This document shows positions 19,407-27,676 of a stretch of 61,205 nt of DNA, in pieces; within the stretch, counting starts at the first letter, position 1; each line of letters begins with the position of its first letter. Below the pieces are notes generated by a model. It saw nothing but the letters and a program-made list of their open reading frames with translations. It had not been told where the DNA came from and made no database searches. The stretch is from Anaerolineae bacterium (lineage in GTDB: Bacteria > Chloroflexota > Anaerolineae > Aggregatilineales > Phototrophicaceae): positions 1-61,205 of the forward strand of contig JAJEFB010000039.1 of NCBI GenBank assembly GCA_022820665.1, written 5' to 3'. Made by a program: the position numbers and the translations under genes.

Positions 19407-20573
19407 ATGGCGCTCTTCAAGCAAATTCAATCAGCAATTGACAACAGCATCGGGCGCCGCAGGCTGGGATACCTGCTGCTTGGCTTGGTGGTTTTGTTTT
19501 TTCTCTGGTTTCCCAACGATACTTCGCAATCAAATTACGCCAAGACGGTATTCATCAGCGGGTTCTTTTACGCCATTTTGTCTTCCAGTTGGGCAATGCT
19601 GGCGGGAATCGCTGGTCAGTTTTCCTTCGGGCACATGGCCTTCATGGGCATCGGCGCCTATGTAGCCGGTTTGTTCGCCCGCGATGGCATCACCGTCGCG
19701 GCGCTGGGCATTGCGCTGACACCGGAATCCATCTCGGCCGTTGGCGCCATCATCATTGGCACGATAGCGGCTGGCGCGGTCGGTTTGGTCATCGGCTGGC
19801 TGCTGCTGCGGCTCCGTTCGTCGTATTTGGCGCTGTTCACAATCGCCTTCTCCGAGCTTTTCCGCATCGCGATGCTGACCGAGTACGACTTCACAGGCGG
19901 GTCAAACGGCTTGTCCTTGCGGCCGCTGCTTGAGGTGGCGGATGTCGATACCGCGCGCCAAATCGAATACTATTTGATGTTTGGCTTGCTCGTCGCTTGT
20001 CTCTTGGTCATGTATCGAGTCGCGCATTCGCCCATCGGTATTTTTTTGCGGGCGATGCGGGAAGATGAAGACGCGGCCTCGGCTTTGGGCGTCAATGTCG
20101 TTCGCTACAAGATTCTGGTCTTTGTATTCACTAGCATGATCGTTGGCTTGGCCGGCGCGATCTTTTACAGCGATGTTGGTTCGGAGCGCATCATCCCCGA
20201 ACAGTTAGAAGTCCTGCAAATGTCGCTGATCATCGCCTACGCGTGCATTGGCGGCATGGAAAGCTTGCTGGGCGCGGCGGCGGGCGCCTTCATTTCCCGT
20301 TATTTGCTGGAAGCCATGCGCGAGGTGATCATCACCCTGCCCTTCGGCTTAACCATGGCTGACGGCTCCGACGCCTTCGTGTGGGAGACCGGCGCCTGGC
20401 GCTTTGCGCTTTTCGGGCTGGTGATGGTCTTCACCCTGCGTTACATGCGCAATGGATTGCTCTTTCCGATTTTCAATTGGTTCAGCGGGCGCGACTTGGT
20501 CTTGAAAGAGACCGTCGCCAAACGCAAACACGACGATGATCACGTGGCGATGCTGGAGGACCAGGATGAGTGA
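19407..20573 (+). CDS. livM: Branched-chain amino acid-type ABC transporter permease LivM
   Basis: A 388-residue permease with eight to ten hydrophobic helices. Typical LivM segments are AGQFSFGHMAFMGIGAY (about residues 70-86), YLALFTIAFSELFR, and RAMREDEDAASALGVN, the coupling region (about 212-227). It begins two bases after livH ends and runs eight bases into livG, so translation of the three is coupled. Its role is the second half of the transmembrane channel. The C-terminal tail after residue 360 is charged and slightly longer than usual. Confidence 0.95.
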   Translation: MALFKQIQSAIDNSIGRRRLGYLLLGLVVLFFLWFPNDTSQSNYAKTVFISGFFYAILSSSWAMLAGIAGQFSFGHMAFMGIGAYVAGLFARDGITVAALGIALTPESISAVGAIIIGTIAAGAVGLVIGWLLLRLRSSYLALFTIAFSELFRIAMLTEYDFTGGSNGLSLRPLLEVADVDTARQIEYYLMFGLLVACLLVMYRVAHSPIGIFLRAMREDEDAASALGVNVVRYKILVFVFTSMIVGLAGAIFYSDVGSERIIPEQLEVLQMSLIIAYACIGGMESLLGAAAGAFISRYLLEAMREVIITLPFGLTMADGSDAFVWETGAWRFALFGLVMVFTLRYMRNGLLFPIFNWFSGRDLVLKETVAKRKHDDDHVAMLEDQDE

Positions 20574-21300
20574 GATCAACCTGGAACTGAACAGGATCGC
20601 CAAGCGCTTCGGCGGCAATCAAGCGGTGGATCATGTGTCGTTTAGCGTGACGAAGCCGCAATTAATCGGCATGATTGGTCCCAACGGCGCGGGCAAGACG
20701 ACCTTGACCAACCTGATGAGCGGCATGCTAAAACCCAGCAGCGGGACCATCTATCTCAATGGAAGGCGTATCGATGGACGCGCCCCCTACGATGTAACCA
20801 GAGCGGGCTTGGGGCGCACTTTCCAGATTACGCGCGCGCTCAACCGCATGACCGTGATGGAAAACATGATGGTGCCCGGGCTGGCTCACGAGCCGGGGGC
20901 GCGCAAAGCCGATCTGACAGAGCGCGCGCGGCAGATTCTGTCTTTCCTAACGATCGATCATTTGACCAACGAATACAGTCGCGCGCTCAGCGGGGGACAA
21001 CGAAAACTGCTCGAGTTGGGTCGTCTTTTGATGTTGGATCCATCGGTGATTATTTTGGACGAGCCATTTGCCGGCGTTCATCCGCGGCTGCAGGAAACGA
21101 TCTATAACTACATCCACCGCGTGCACGAGGACGGCAAAGCCATCATCTTGATCAGCCACAATATGGGCGCCGTCTTTGAGTTGAGTCAGCGCCTGATCGT
21201 GCTCAATTTCGGCGCCTTGATCGCAGATGGAGAGCCTCAGCAAGTCAAGAATGATCCGGCCGTGATTGACGCCTATCTCGGCCACGACGAGGATGACTAG
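20566..21300 (+). CDS. livG: Branched-chain amino acid-type ABC transporter ATP-binding protein LivG
   Basis: A 244-residue ATPase. Walker A is GPNGAGKTT, the signature is ALSGGQRK, Walker B ends LDEPFAGVHP, and the switch histidine is in LISHNMG. I chose the ATG at 20566 over the earlier in-frame ATG at 20536: GGAGGACCAGG stands just ahead of it, and the protein then starts MSEINLELNRIAK as the family does. The start overlaps the livM stop by eight bases (ATGAGTGA). It powers the LivHM channel together with LivF. Confidence 0.95.
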   Translation: MSEINLELNRIAKRFGGNQAVDHVSFSVTKPQLIGMIGPNGAGKTTLTNLMSGMLKPSSGTIYLNGRRIDGRAPYDVTRAGLGRTFQITRALNRMTVMENMMVPGLAHEPGARKADLTERARQILSFLTIDHLTNEYSRALSGGQRKLLELGRLLMLDPSVIILDEPFAGVHPRLQETIYNYIHRVHEDGKAIILISHNMGAVFELSQRLIVLNFGALIADGEPQQVKNDPAVIDAYLGHDEDD

Positions 21301-21303
21301 CTT

Positions 21304-22005
21304 ATGCTTGAGATCAAAGACCTCTACGTCGGCTATTACGAAGATCTGCATATCTTGCGCGGGCTTGACCTTCGGGCGGAAAACGGCAAGTTGACGGCAA
21401 TTCTGGGCGCGAACGGCGTCGGCAAGTCTACCCTGTTAAAAGCCATATACGGCTTCCTGAAACCGCACAGCGGCCAGGTCTTGCTCAACGGCCGCGATGT
21501 CACCGGCACACCGACCCACAAGCTGATTGACCTCGGCATCAGCTATATCCCGCAGCAGCCGGGCGTCTTCAAGCACATGAGCGTGCGCGAGAATCTGATG
21601 ATGGGCGCCTGGACATTCCAGAACGACAAGAAGCGCATGGAAAGCAAAATCGAAGAGAATTACGAGCGCTTCCCCATTTTGCGCGAAAAACAGCAGGATC
21701 ACGCCGGCAGCTTGTCCGGCGGACAGCAGCGCATGGTCGAAATCGGGCGTACCTTGATGACCGACCCCGAAGTCATCCTGGTGGATGAACCGACCGCCGG
21801 CTTGGCGAAGCTGCTGAGCGAGGAAGTCTATCGCATGTTAGTCAACCTGCGGGATCAAGAAGGCTTGACCATATTGCTTGTCGATCAAGAGATTCGCGAG
21901 GCGCTCAAGATCGCTGACTACGTCTATGTTCTGGAGTTGGGACGCAACAAATTCGAGGGACCGGCTTCGGATTTTGACGACCTCGAGAAAGCCTTCTGGG
22001 CTTAA
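21304..22005 (+). CDS. livF: Branched-chain amino acid-type ABC transporter ATP-binding protein LivF
   Basis: A 233-residue ATPase starting three bases after livG ends. Walker A is GANGVGKST, the signature LSGGQQRM, and Walker B VILVDEPTAGL. The usual D-loop sequence G-L-A-P reads GLAK, a mild variant. It ends LEKAFWA, a typical LivF-type C-terminus. With LivG it makes the ATPase heterodimer. It is the last gene of the operon and is convergent with a leftward sugar permease gene ten bases away. Confidence 0.95.
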   Translation: MLEIKDLYVGYYEDLHILRGLDLRAENGKLTAILGANGVGKSTLLKAIYGFLKPHSGQVLLNGRDVTGTPTHKLIDLGISYIPQQPGVFKHMSVRENLMMGAWTFQNDKKRMESKIEENYERFPILREKQQDHAGSLSGGQQRMVEIGRTLMTDPEVILVDEPTAGLAKLLSEEVYRMLVNLRDQEGLTILLVDQEIREALKIADYVYVLELGRNKFEGPASDFDDLEKAFWA

Positions 22006-22014
22006 GCAAATGCG

Positions 22015-22899
22015 CTAGCCCTTCAAGCCCGTCATTACGACACCCTGAATGAAATAACGCTGCGCCAGAAAGAAGAGCGCGATAACCGGCAAGGTGACCG
22101 CCGTCGACGCCGCCAGTTGTAAATCCCAATGGATATCGGTCTGGCTGCGGAAGGAAGCCAATCCCACAGCGATGGTGAAGTTATCGGGCGAGCGCAGGTA
22201 AGTAATGGGACCGATCAAATCGTTCCAGGCGAAGAGGAATGTGAAAATCCCGATGGTGATGAGCGCCGGCTTTGACAGGGGCAGTATGATGCGCCAATAG
22301 ACGCCAAATTCGCTGCAACCGTCGATGCGCGCGGCATCGGCGATCTCCTCCGGTATGGTCCGGAAGAACTGCCTCATAAGGAAGATGTTGAAAGCCCCGC
22401 CACCGAAGAATGGCGGAACAACCAGCGGCAGGAAAGTATCCACCCAGCCGAGCCGTGAAAACACGATGAAACTCGGCACCAAAAGCACAGCGTAAGGAAG
22501 GAAGAGCGTCGCCATCACAATGCCGAACCAAAAGTCTCGGCCCGGAAAGCGCATACGCGCGAAACCGTAGGCGCAGAACGACGAAGTGAATACCACAGCG
22601 ATGACGTTCAGACCGGCGACTAGAATCGTATTTCGGAAGTATGTGCCGAAGGGTTTGTAGGTCAGCGCGTAGACGTAATTCTCCGGAACGATCGGGTCGG
22701 GTATCAACTGAGGCGGATACTGGAAGATGTTGATCTGCGTTTTCAGCGAACTGGAAAGCAGCCAGATGAAGGGCGTGATCATGACGACAGCGAAGAATAC
22801 CAGCAGGAATACGGTCAGCCAGTGGAAAAAGATATCGCCGTATGACTTTGGTCGACGTCGCGATTCGACGTAGTCAGCTGGTTTCTCGCTAAAGCCCAC
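22015..22899 (-). CDS. CUT1 sugar ABC transporter permease, MalG type
   Basis: A 294-residue permease with six helices. The EAA-type coupling loop is [18 protein letters not shown], about residues 193-210, followed by ILPLSKP. It uses a GTG start preceded by TTAGGAGC, where the TAG is the stop codon of the upstream permease. It partners the MalF-type protein encoded just upstream and the Tat-exported binding protein before that. No ATPase gene is in the cluster. The sugar is unknown; the GH127 gene upstream suggests arabinose-containing glycans. Confidence 0.93.
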   Translation of the reverse strand: MGFSEKPADYVESRRRPKSYGDIFFHWLTVFLLVFFAVVMITPFIWLLSSSLKTQINIFQYPPQLIPDPIVPENYVYALTYKPFGTYFRNTILVAGLNVIAVVFTSSFCAYGFARMRFPGRDFWFGIVMATLFLPYAVLLVPSFIVFSRLGWVDTFLPLVVPPFFGGGAFNIFLMRQFFRTIPEEIADAARIDGCSEFGVYWRIILPLSKPALITIGIFTFLFAWNDLIGPITYLRSPDNFTIAVGLASFRSQTDIHWDLQLAASTAVTLPVIALFFLAQRYFIQGVVMTGLKG

Positions 22900-22910
22900 G
22901 AGTTACGCTC

Positions 22911-23882
22911 CTAATCGCCCGGATTTTCATAATAGACGCGCGAACCGATATAACGGAACACGAAAAACGACAGCACCAGCAGGATTGCGAAGAGCAGCCA
23001 GGAGAGCACCGCGGCATAACCCATTTTTTGACTGCTGAAGGCGGTGCGCCAAATGTGCAGCACCAAGAACAGGGTCGCTCTCTGTGGTCCGCCGTTTGTG
23101 ATCAAGAGCGCGCTGACAAAAACCTGAAAGGAATTGATGAAGCCGATGACCAGATTGAAGAAAATAATCGGCGACATCATCGGCAATGTCACGTAGAGCA
23201 TCCGCTGCCAACGACCAGCGCCATCGATTTCGGCCGCCTCGTAGAAAATCTGCGGGATGCCCTGCAAGCCAGCCAGGAAGATGATCATTGAACCGCCGAC
23301 TCCCCAGACGGTCAGAATCACAAAAGCCAGCATTACCCAATTTGGGTCTTGCAGCCAGCCGATTTTCGGTCCCCCAAAGGCGCGAATGACGAAATTGATC
23401 AGACCGAATTCCGTATTAAAAAGCCAAGCCCACAAAATGGCGTTTGCCACAGCCGGCACAATACTGGGCAGGAAATAGATAGTACGGAAAATGGCGATGA
23501 AACGAAACTTGGCGTTGATCAAGTTAGCCAGGAAAAACGCGAATACCAAGCCCAGCGGCACCGATATGACCGAGAAAACTATCGTGACCTTCAGGCTCTG
23601 CGCCAAAATAGGGTCGCCGATCATCTTGCTGAAGTTGGCCATGCCGACGAACTTGGGCGCCGCCAAAAAGTTCCACTTGTGAAATGTGAGATAACCCGCG
23701 ACCGCCGCTGGTCCCAGCCACCAGAGCAGGAAACCCAAGATGAAGGGCGCGATGAAGACATAACCCATCAGCGTGCGACGCTGCCGCAGGGTCAAGCGGT
23801 TGTATTGCCGCGTTAGCCAGAAGCCTTCGGCGACGCCTTGATTGGCTGAATGCGCAGTCATGAGTTTTCGCTCGTTTTTCAT
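22911..23882 (-). CDS. CUT1 sugar ABC transporter permease, MalF type
   Basis: A permease of about 323 residues with an N-terminal cytoplasmic stretch, six helices and a coupling loop EAAEIDGAGRWQRM ending in TLP. I place the start at the ATG at 23882 (MKNERKLMTAHS); an upstream GTG at 23894 and a downstream ATG at 23861 are alternatives, and none has a strong ribosome site. It forms the channel with the MalG-type protein encoded 11 bases downstream. The gap to the binding-protein gene holds two hairpins. Confidence 0.9.
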   Translation of the reverse strand: MKNERKLMTAHSANQGVAEGFWLTRQYNRLTLRQRRTLMGYVFIAPFILGFLLWWLGPAAVAGYLTFHKWNFLAAPKFVGMANFSKMIGDPILAQSLKVTIVFSVISVPLGLVFAFFLANLINAKFRFIAIFRTIYFLPSIVPAVANAILWAWLFNTEFGLINFVIRAFGGPKIGWLQDPNWVMLAFVILTVWGVGGSMIIFLAGLQGIPQIFYEAAEIDGAGRWQRMLYVTLPMMSPIIFFNLVIGFINSFQVFVSALLITNGGPQRATLFLVLHIWRTAFSSQKMGYAAVLSWLLFAILLVLSFFVFRYIGSRVYYENPGD

Positions 23883-23898
23883 TGCAAACAACACGCCT

Positions 23899-23966
23899 GG
23901 CGGGAGAGCCTTTTGACTCTCCCGCCTGCGCGAATGTCACAGTTCTTTGTGCCTAGAGCTAGGCAC
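23899..23966 (-). terminator. Two hairpins between Tat-exported binding protein and MalF-type permease
   Basis: A perfect ten-pair stem GGCGGGAGAG/CTCTCCCGCC (23899-23908 and 23917-23926, eight-base loop) sits beside a palindrome GTGCCTAG-AG-CTAGGCAC (23949-23966). They fall right after the binding-protein stop codon and before the permease start. Confidence 0.6.
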
Positions 23967-23990
23967 TAATGTACGAACCTGTGGCGGAGG

Positions 23991-25364
23991 CTACATATCT
24001 TCCTTTGCCGCCATCAGGACTTCGTTCGCGCCGCGCACGGCATCGGGCATGATGTCCTCAGCCCGTTCACCGTTTGCCAGCCCTTCAAAAGCCGGGTTGA
24101 TGTAATCATTTGCCGCTTCGATATAGCCTGGAGGTATAGCCACAGCGACACCGTGCTTCGGCAGATAATCGGTCGCAAACTGCGAATAGTTTGGCGGATG
24201 GATGCCTTCACGGATCCAGCCTTTCAGCCCCTCTTCCGTCAGCATGGCTGTCTGGTTGGGGATCCACAGACCGATCTTGCAGAAGTGCTCTTGATAGAAG
24301 GGCGTAGCCAGGAAGCGCACCCAGCGCCAGGCTTCTTCCGGATGGTCGGTGCCCGCGAGCACGGAATGGAAGTGCGCCTGCATGATACTGGCCGGCTTCT
24401 GCATCTTGGGCAGCGCGCCCGTGCCCATGGCCACATTCATAAGCGACGGATTCATCCAGGATAGCGCCCAGGAACCGTCTACCGCCATCGCCAGGCGGCC
24501 GCTATCGACCATTTGCACGTTGTTCATGCCCAGGCTGGCCAAGGCGGCGCTCCGCGGCGCCACATGATGCTCGTGCACCAGATCCGTGATGCGCTGCAAG
24601 CCTTCCATCGCTTCCGGACTGTCCAGACCGATCAAGCCGTCTTCGGTGAGGAACTCGCCGCCGTTCGCGTGGGCGGCCAAGCCCAGCGGCATCCACCAGA
24701 AGGGCCAGTCGACGCCCCACTGCACGATGTCCTCGCTATCGAATCCGGCATCGCCGGGATGACGGCCCGCGCTGTCTTTGGTAAAGGCTTTGCAGACTTC
24801 GAGGAATTCATCCCATTCCCAGATTTCGTCATCCTGGAAGCCCGGCGGCGTAATGCCTTCCGCCTCGAACATTTCGGCATTGTAGTAGAAGTGATGAGCT
24901 ACCCAGGTTGAGCCGATGCCATACCAGCGCCCGTTGACCTCGCAGCGGTTAGCTTCCTGTGGTTCGAGGAAGTAGCCTGGCTGGCCCAAAAGCGGATCAT
25001 TCTTGACAAGATCGGTGATATCCATCAAAGCGCCGCCGACAGCTAAGGTTTCGTAACTATCGGACAAGATGAAGCCGGTGTCCGGCGCCGTGCCCGCCGC
25101 GATACTGGAGAGCAGGATGCGTCCGTATTCCCCGGCGTCCGGTGTATGCAGCCATTCGACGGCGATGTCAGGATGCTCCTCCATAAATACTTCGATGGCT
25201 GCCTTGACGCCTTCATCCTCGGCGACCCCGCCCCACCCGCCGAAGGTGATGTTGGTGACATCTTGCGCCAGCGCCGGAGGCAGATAGCCGAGCTGCGCCA
25301 GCATGGCCGCCGCCGTTGCTGACCCGCCCGTTAACTTCAAGAACTCTCTACGTGAAATACTCAT
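23991..25364 (-). CDS. Extracellular solute-binding protein family 1, twin-arginine signal
   Basis: About 457 residues, a CUT1 sugar-binding protein. The N-terminus MSISRREFLKLTGGSATAA is a textbook Tat signal (S-R-R-x-F-L-K), so this receptor is probably exported folded, unlike the other five binding proteins in the window, which have Sec signals. The start at 25364 is set by AAGGAGA just ahead of it; an in-frame codon 21 bases earlier lacks this. Mature domain signatures include VEWLHTPDAGEYGR and GSWALSWMNPS. It heads an operon with two permeases. Its promoter region contains a 16-base G run. Confidence 0.92.
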   Translation of the reverse strand: MSISRREFLKLTGGSATAAAMLAQLGYLPPALAQDVTNITFGGWGGVAEDEGVKAAIEVFMEEHPDIAVEWLHTPDAGEYGRILLSSIAAGTAPDTGFILSDSYETLAVGGALMDITDLVKNDPLLGQPGYFLEPQEANRCEVNGRWYGIGSTWVAHHFYYNAEMFEAEGITPPGFQDDEIWEWDEFLEVCKAFTKDSAGRHPGDAGFDSEDIVQWGVDWPFWWMPLGLAAHANGGEFLTEDGLIGLDSPEAMEGLQRITDLVHEHHVAPRSAALASLGMNNVQMVDSGRLAMAVDGSWALSWMNPSLMNVAMGTGALPKMQKPASIMQAHFHSVLAGTDHPEEAWRWVRFLATPFYQEHFCKIGLWIPNQTAMLTEEGLKGWIREGIHPPNYSQFATDYLPKHGVAVAIPPGYIEAANDYINPAFEGLANGERAEDIMPDAVRGANEVLMAAKEDM

Positions 25365-25455
25365 GATTGTCTCCTTACAAACCAATCTCGATAAACGATA
25401 GACCGGCCGCCTACAGGATCAGTTGCGCCCGGGCGCATCCCCCACCGGTATGCAA

Positions 25456-25484
25456 AGTATACCCCCCCCCCCCCCCCGCGCCAA
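25456..25484 (-). promoter_or_regulatory. Promoter-like site with a 16-base homopolymer spacer
   Basis: On the minus strand: TTGGCG (25484-25479), a 17-base spacer made of one C followed by 16 G (25478-25462), then TATACT (25461-25456). The -10 matches consensus at five of six bases and the -35 at four of six, with the optimal spacing. It lies 92 bases before the binding-protein ATG. Slipped-strand changes of the G run would change the spacer length and so switch transcription, as known for poly-G/poly-C promoter spacers such as Neisseria opc and porA. Confidence 0.55.
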
Positions 25485-25542
25485 ATACAAGCAAATCGCT
25501 CACATAATTCTTGCGGAAACCGTTGACACTCTCTCATACTCC

Positions 25543-27498
25543 TTAACATGACCGCAGCCAAACGCGCATCTCGCCCGGTGCGCGATTCGCCCACAGATAA
25601 TATGGAATCGCCTTGAAACTGAATGCCGCCTCATTATATCCCGCGCGGCTTTGATGACGATACAGCGCCGCGCTTTCCTCCGCTGGCTCAATCCGAAGCG
25701 CTTCACCGGTAATCACCGAAGCGCCGCCAAACAACTCGCTGTCGAACGACACGTCCAACTCGGAAGTCTCAGGAATGCAGACATTCGCCAGTCGCGGTCC
25801 GTTATCGACTTCTTCGAGACAATACACTAGCGGACCACGCTGCAGCGCAATCTGACCGGCGGTCTGTCTGATGCTCGGATGCGGCATGACCCGCTCGACC
25901 GGCATAGCCAGCGTCAACTCTATCGTGTCGCCATCATTCCATTCTCGCGAAAGGATTGCGTAGCCTCGCTCCGCTGGCGCCGCTTGCGCCTCGCCGTTGA
26001 CCGAGAGCTGACAATCGTAACACCAGTCGGGAATGCGCAGCGCCATTTCGAAGGCGACCGTCCCCGTCGATTCCACCGAGATACGGACAGAGCCATCCCA
26101 AGGGTATTGTGTCTCTTGCACCAGCCGAATCTCTCCGCCACCTACATCCAAAGTGACCGCGTTGTCGTGATACATCTGCACATAGACGCGAGCACCGGCC
26201 TGCGAATAAGCGTATTCGCCGATGCTCGCGATCAAGCGCGAGATGTTTGGCGGGCAGCAGGGACAGTGAAACCAGGGCGTTCGGCGATAATGCCCATCCT
26301 CCATGTTTTCGTGCCAGCGGCCCTGCGGGTTGACGCCGGGATAGGCCGCCAGCGGATTGGCGTAAAAGAACTCATCGCCGGAATGGGATAGCCCGCTCAG
26401 TGACGAGTTGTATATAGCGAGCTCCATGACATCGATGTAGCGGCTGTCGGGATCGAGATGGAACATGCGATGCGCCCAAAACGCTAGAGCGATCGCCGCG
26501 CAAGTCTCGCAATAGGCTGTTTCAGTAGGCATATCATAAGCGAAAGTGAAGCCTTCGTTGTGATGCGACGGTCCTACCCCGCCGTGCACATACATCTGGT
26601 GCCGCGTCAGATCGTCCCACAACAAGCGCGAAAGCCTCAACAATTCATCATCTCCCGTTTCCAGCGCGACATCGGCGATCCCGGCGTATAGGTAACAGGC
26701 GCGTACTGAGTGGCCATTGGCTTCGGTATGTTCGCGCAAGGGCAAATGCGCCTGACAATAGCGGTAGGTACGCGCCCAGTAATCTTCGGGCTGTTCCCCG
26801 CGTTGTACCGATTCCTGGTCATAGTAATGCGGCGCTTGTCCGCGTTCGTCGATCAAGTATGAAGCCAGGTCCAGGAAGCGCTTTTCGCCGGTTTCACGAT
26901 ACAGCTTGACCAGCGCCAGCTCAATTTCCGGATGACCGCCATAACCGCGCCGCTTGCCATCTTCTGTCCCGAAAGTAGCAGCGATATGATCCGTGAAGCG
27001 AATCAAGACATCAAGCATCTTGCGTTTACCAGTCGCCTGCGCATAAGCGACTGCCGCTTCCAAAAGGTGCCCGGCGTTATACATTTCGTGGTTATCGCGC
27101 AGGTTGGCCCATTCTCCCTCGGGGAAATGCACGGGGAAATAGGTATTCAAATAGCCGTCATCCCGCTGAGCGCCTGCGATAGCATCAATCAGATCGTCCG
27201 CCAGCGCTTGCAGTTCCGCGTCCGGATGGGTGGCGAGGCTGTAAGCAACCGATTCCAACCACTTGCCGGAGTCCGAATCCCAAAACACGCGGACGCCGAT
27301 CCTCTGGTGTGAGGGCGGCGGCACGGCAGGTCCCCCCATCGACCAGGATTCAATTCGCCCGGTTTCTTCCAACTTCCGGTAGATAGCCGGAATCGTTACC
27401 GCGCGATTGACTGATTGCCTTTCGCCCCAGAAGCCACGGGTGATGGACACCTGCTTTAAGGGAATGGGCGCAGCGCGATTGCCTACAACTTTACTCAT
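25543..27498 (-). CDS. Glycoside hydrolase family 127 (beta-L-arabinofuranosidase-like)
   Basis: A 651-residue protein of the DUF1680/GH127 family, whose characterised members release beta-L-arabinofuranose from arabinooligosaccharides or hydroxyproline glycans. The zinc-cysteine active site is complete: E331 and C333 in CETCAA, and C414-C415 in CPCCPPN. The likely acid/base is E315 in HHNEGF. An (alpha/alpha)6 barrel precedes beta-sandwich domains from about residue 430. There is no signal peptide, so it should act inside the cell on imported oligosaccharides. The next genes downstream encode a binding protein and two sugar permeases, a natural supply route. Confidence 0.93.
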   Translation of the reverse strand: MSKVVGNRAAPIPLKQVSITRGFWGERQSVNRAVTIPAIYRKLEETGRIESWSMGGPAVPPPSHQRIGVRVFWDSDSGKWLESVAYSLATHPDAELQALADDLIDAIAGAQRDDGYLNTYFPVHFPEGEWANLRDNHEMYNAGHLLEAAVAYAQATGKRKMLDVLIRFTDHIAATFGTEDGKRRGYGGHPEIELALVKLYRETGEKRFLDLASYLIDERGQAPHYYDQESVQRGEQPEDYWARTYRYCQAHLPLREHTEANGHSVRACYLYAGIADVALETGDDELLRLSRLLWDDLTRHQMYVHGGVGPSHHNEGFTFAYDMPTETAYCETCAAIALAFWAHRMFHLDPDSRYIDVMELAIYNSSLSGLSHSGDEFFYANPLAAYPGVNPQGRWHENMEDGHYRRTPWFHCPCCPPNISRLIASIGEYAYSQAGARVYVQMYHDNAVTLDVGGGEIRLVQETQYPWDGSVRISVESTGTVAFEMALRIPDWCYDCQLSVNGEAQAAPAERGYAILSREWNDGDTIELTLAMPVERVMPHPSIRQTAGQIALQRGPLVYCLEEVDNGPRLANVCIPETSELDVSFDSELFGGASVITGEALRIEPAEESAALYRHQSRAGYNEAAFSFKAIPYYLWANRAPGEMRVWLRSC

Positions 27499-27529
27499 AA
27501 AGACTCTCCAAATGATGCGAAAAACAACA

Positions 27530-27664
27530 ATGCCTAAACTTGCTTTGACAAAAGACGAGAAACAAACTTACGGTGAACTCGAAAGAGGAATAAAATCTCT
27601 TCAAAGTTTGGTAAAGCAGTATATCCAACTGACAAATCACATGCAAGTAAAGCCACCATGTTGA
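27530..27664 (+). CDS. Possible small protein, 44 residues
   Basis: An AT-rich reading frame of 44 residues (MPKLALTKDEKQTYGELERG to VKPPC) lies between the GH127 start and the sialidase-like gene and ends 12 bases before the latter. The composition is charged and helical, consistent with one amphipathic helix. No good ribosome site precedes it, and the base composition is clearly lower in GC than its neighbours. I do not recognise it. It may be a small leader protein for the sialidase-like gene or a chance frame in a promoter region. Confidence 0.25.
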   Translation: MPKLALTKDEKQTYGELERGIKSLQSLVKQYIQLTNHMQVKPPC

Positions 27665-27676
27665 AAGGCAACTCCC

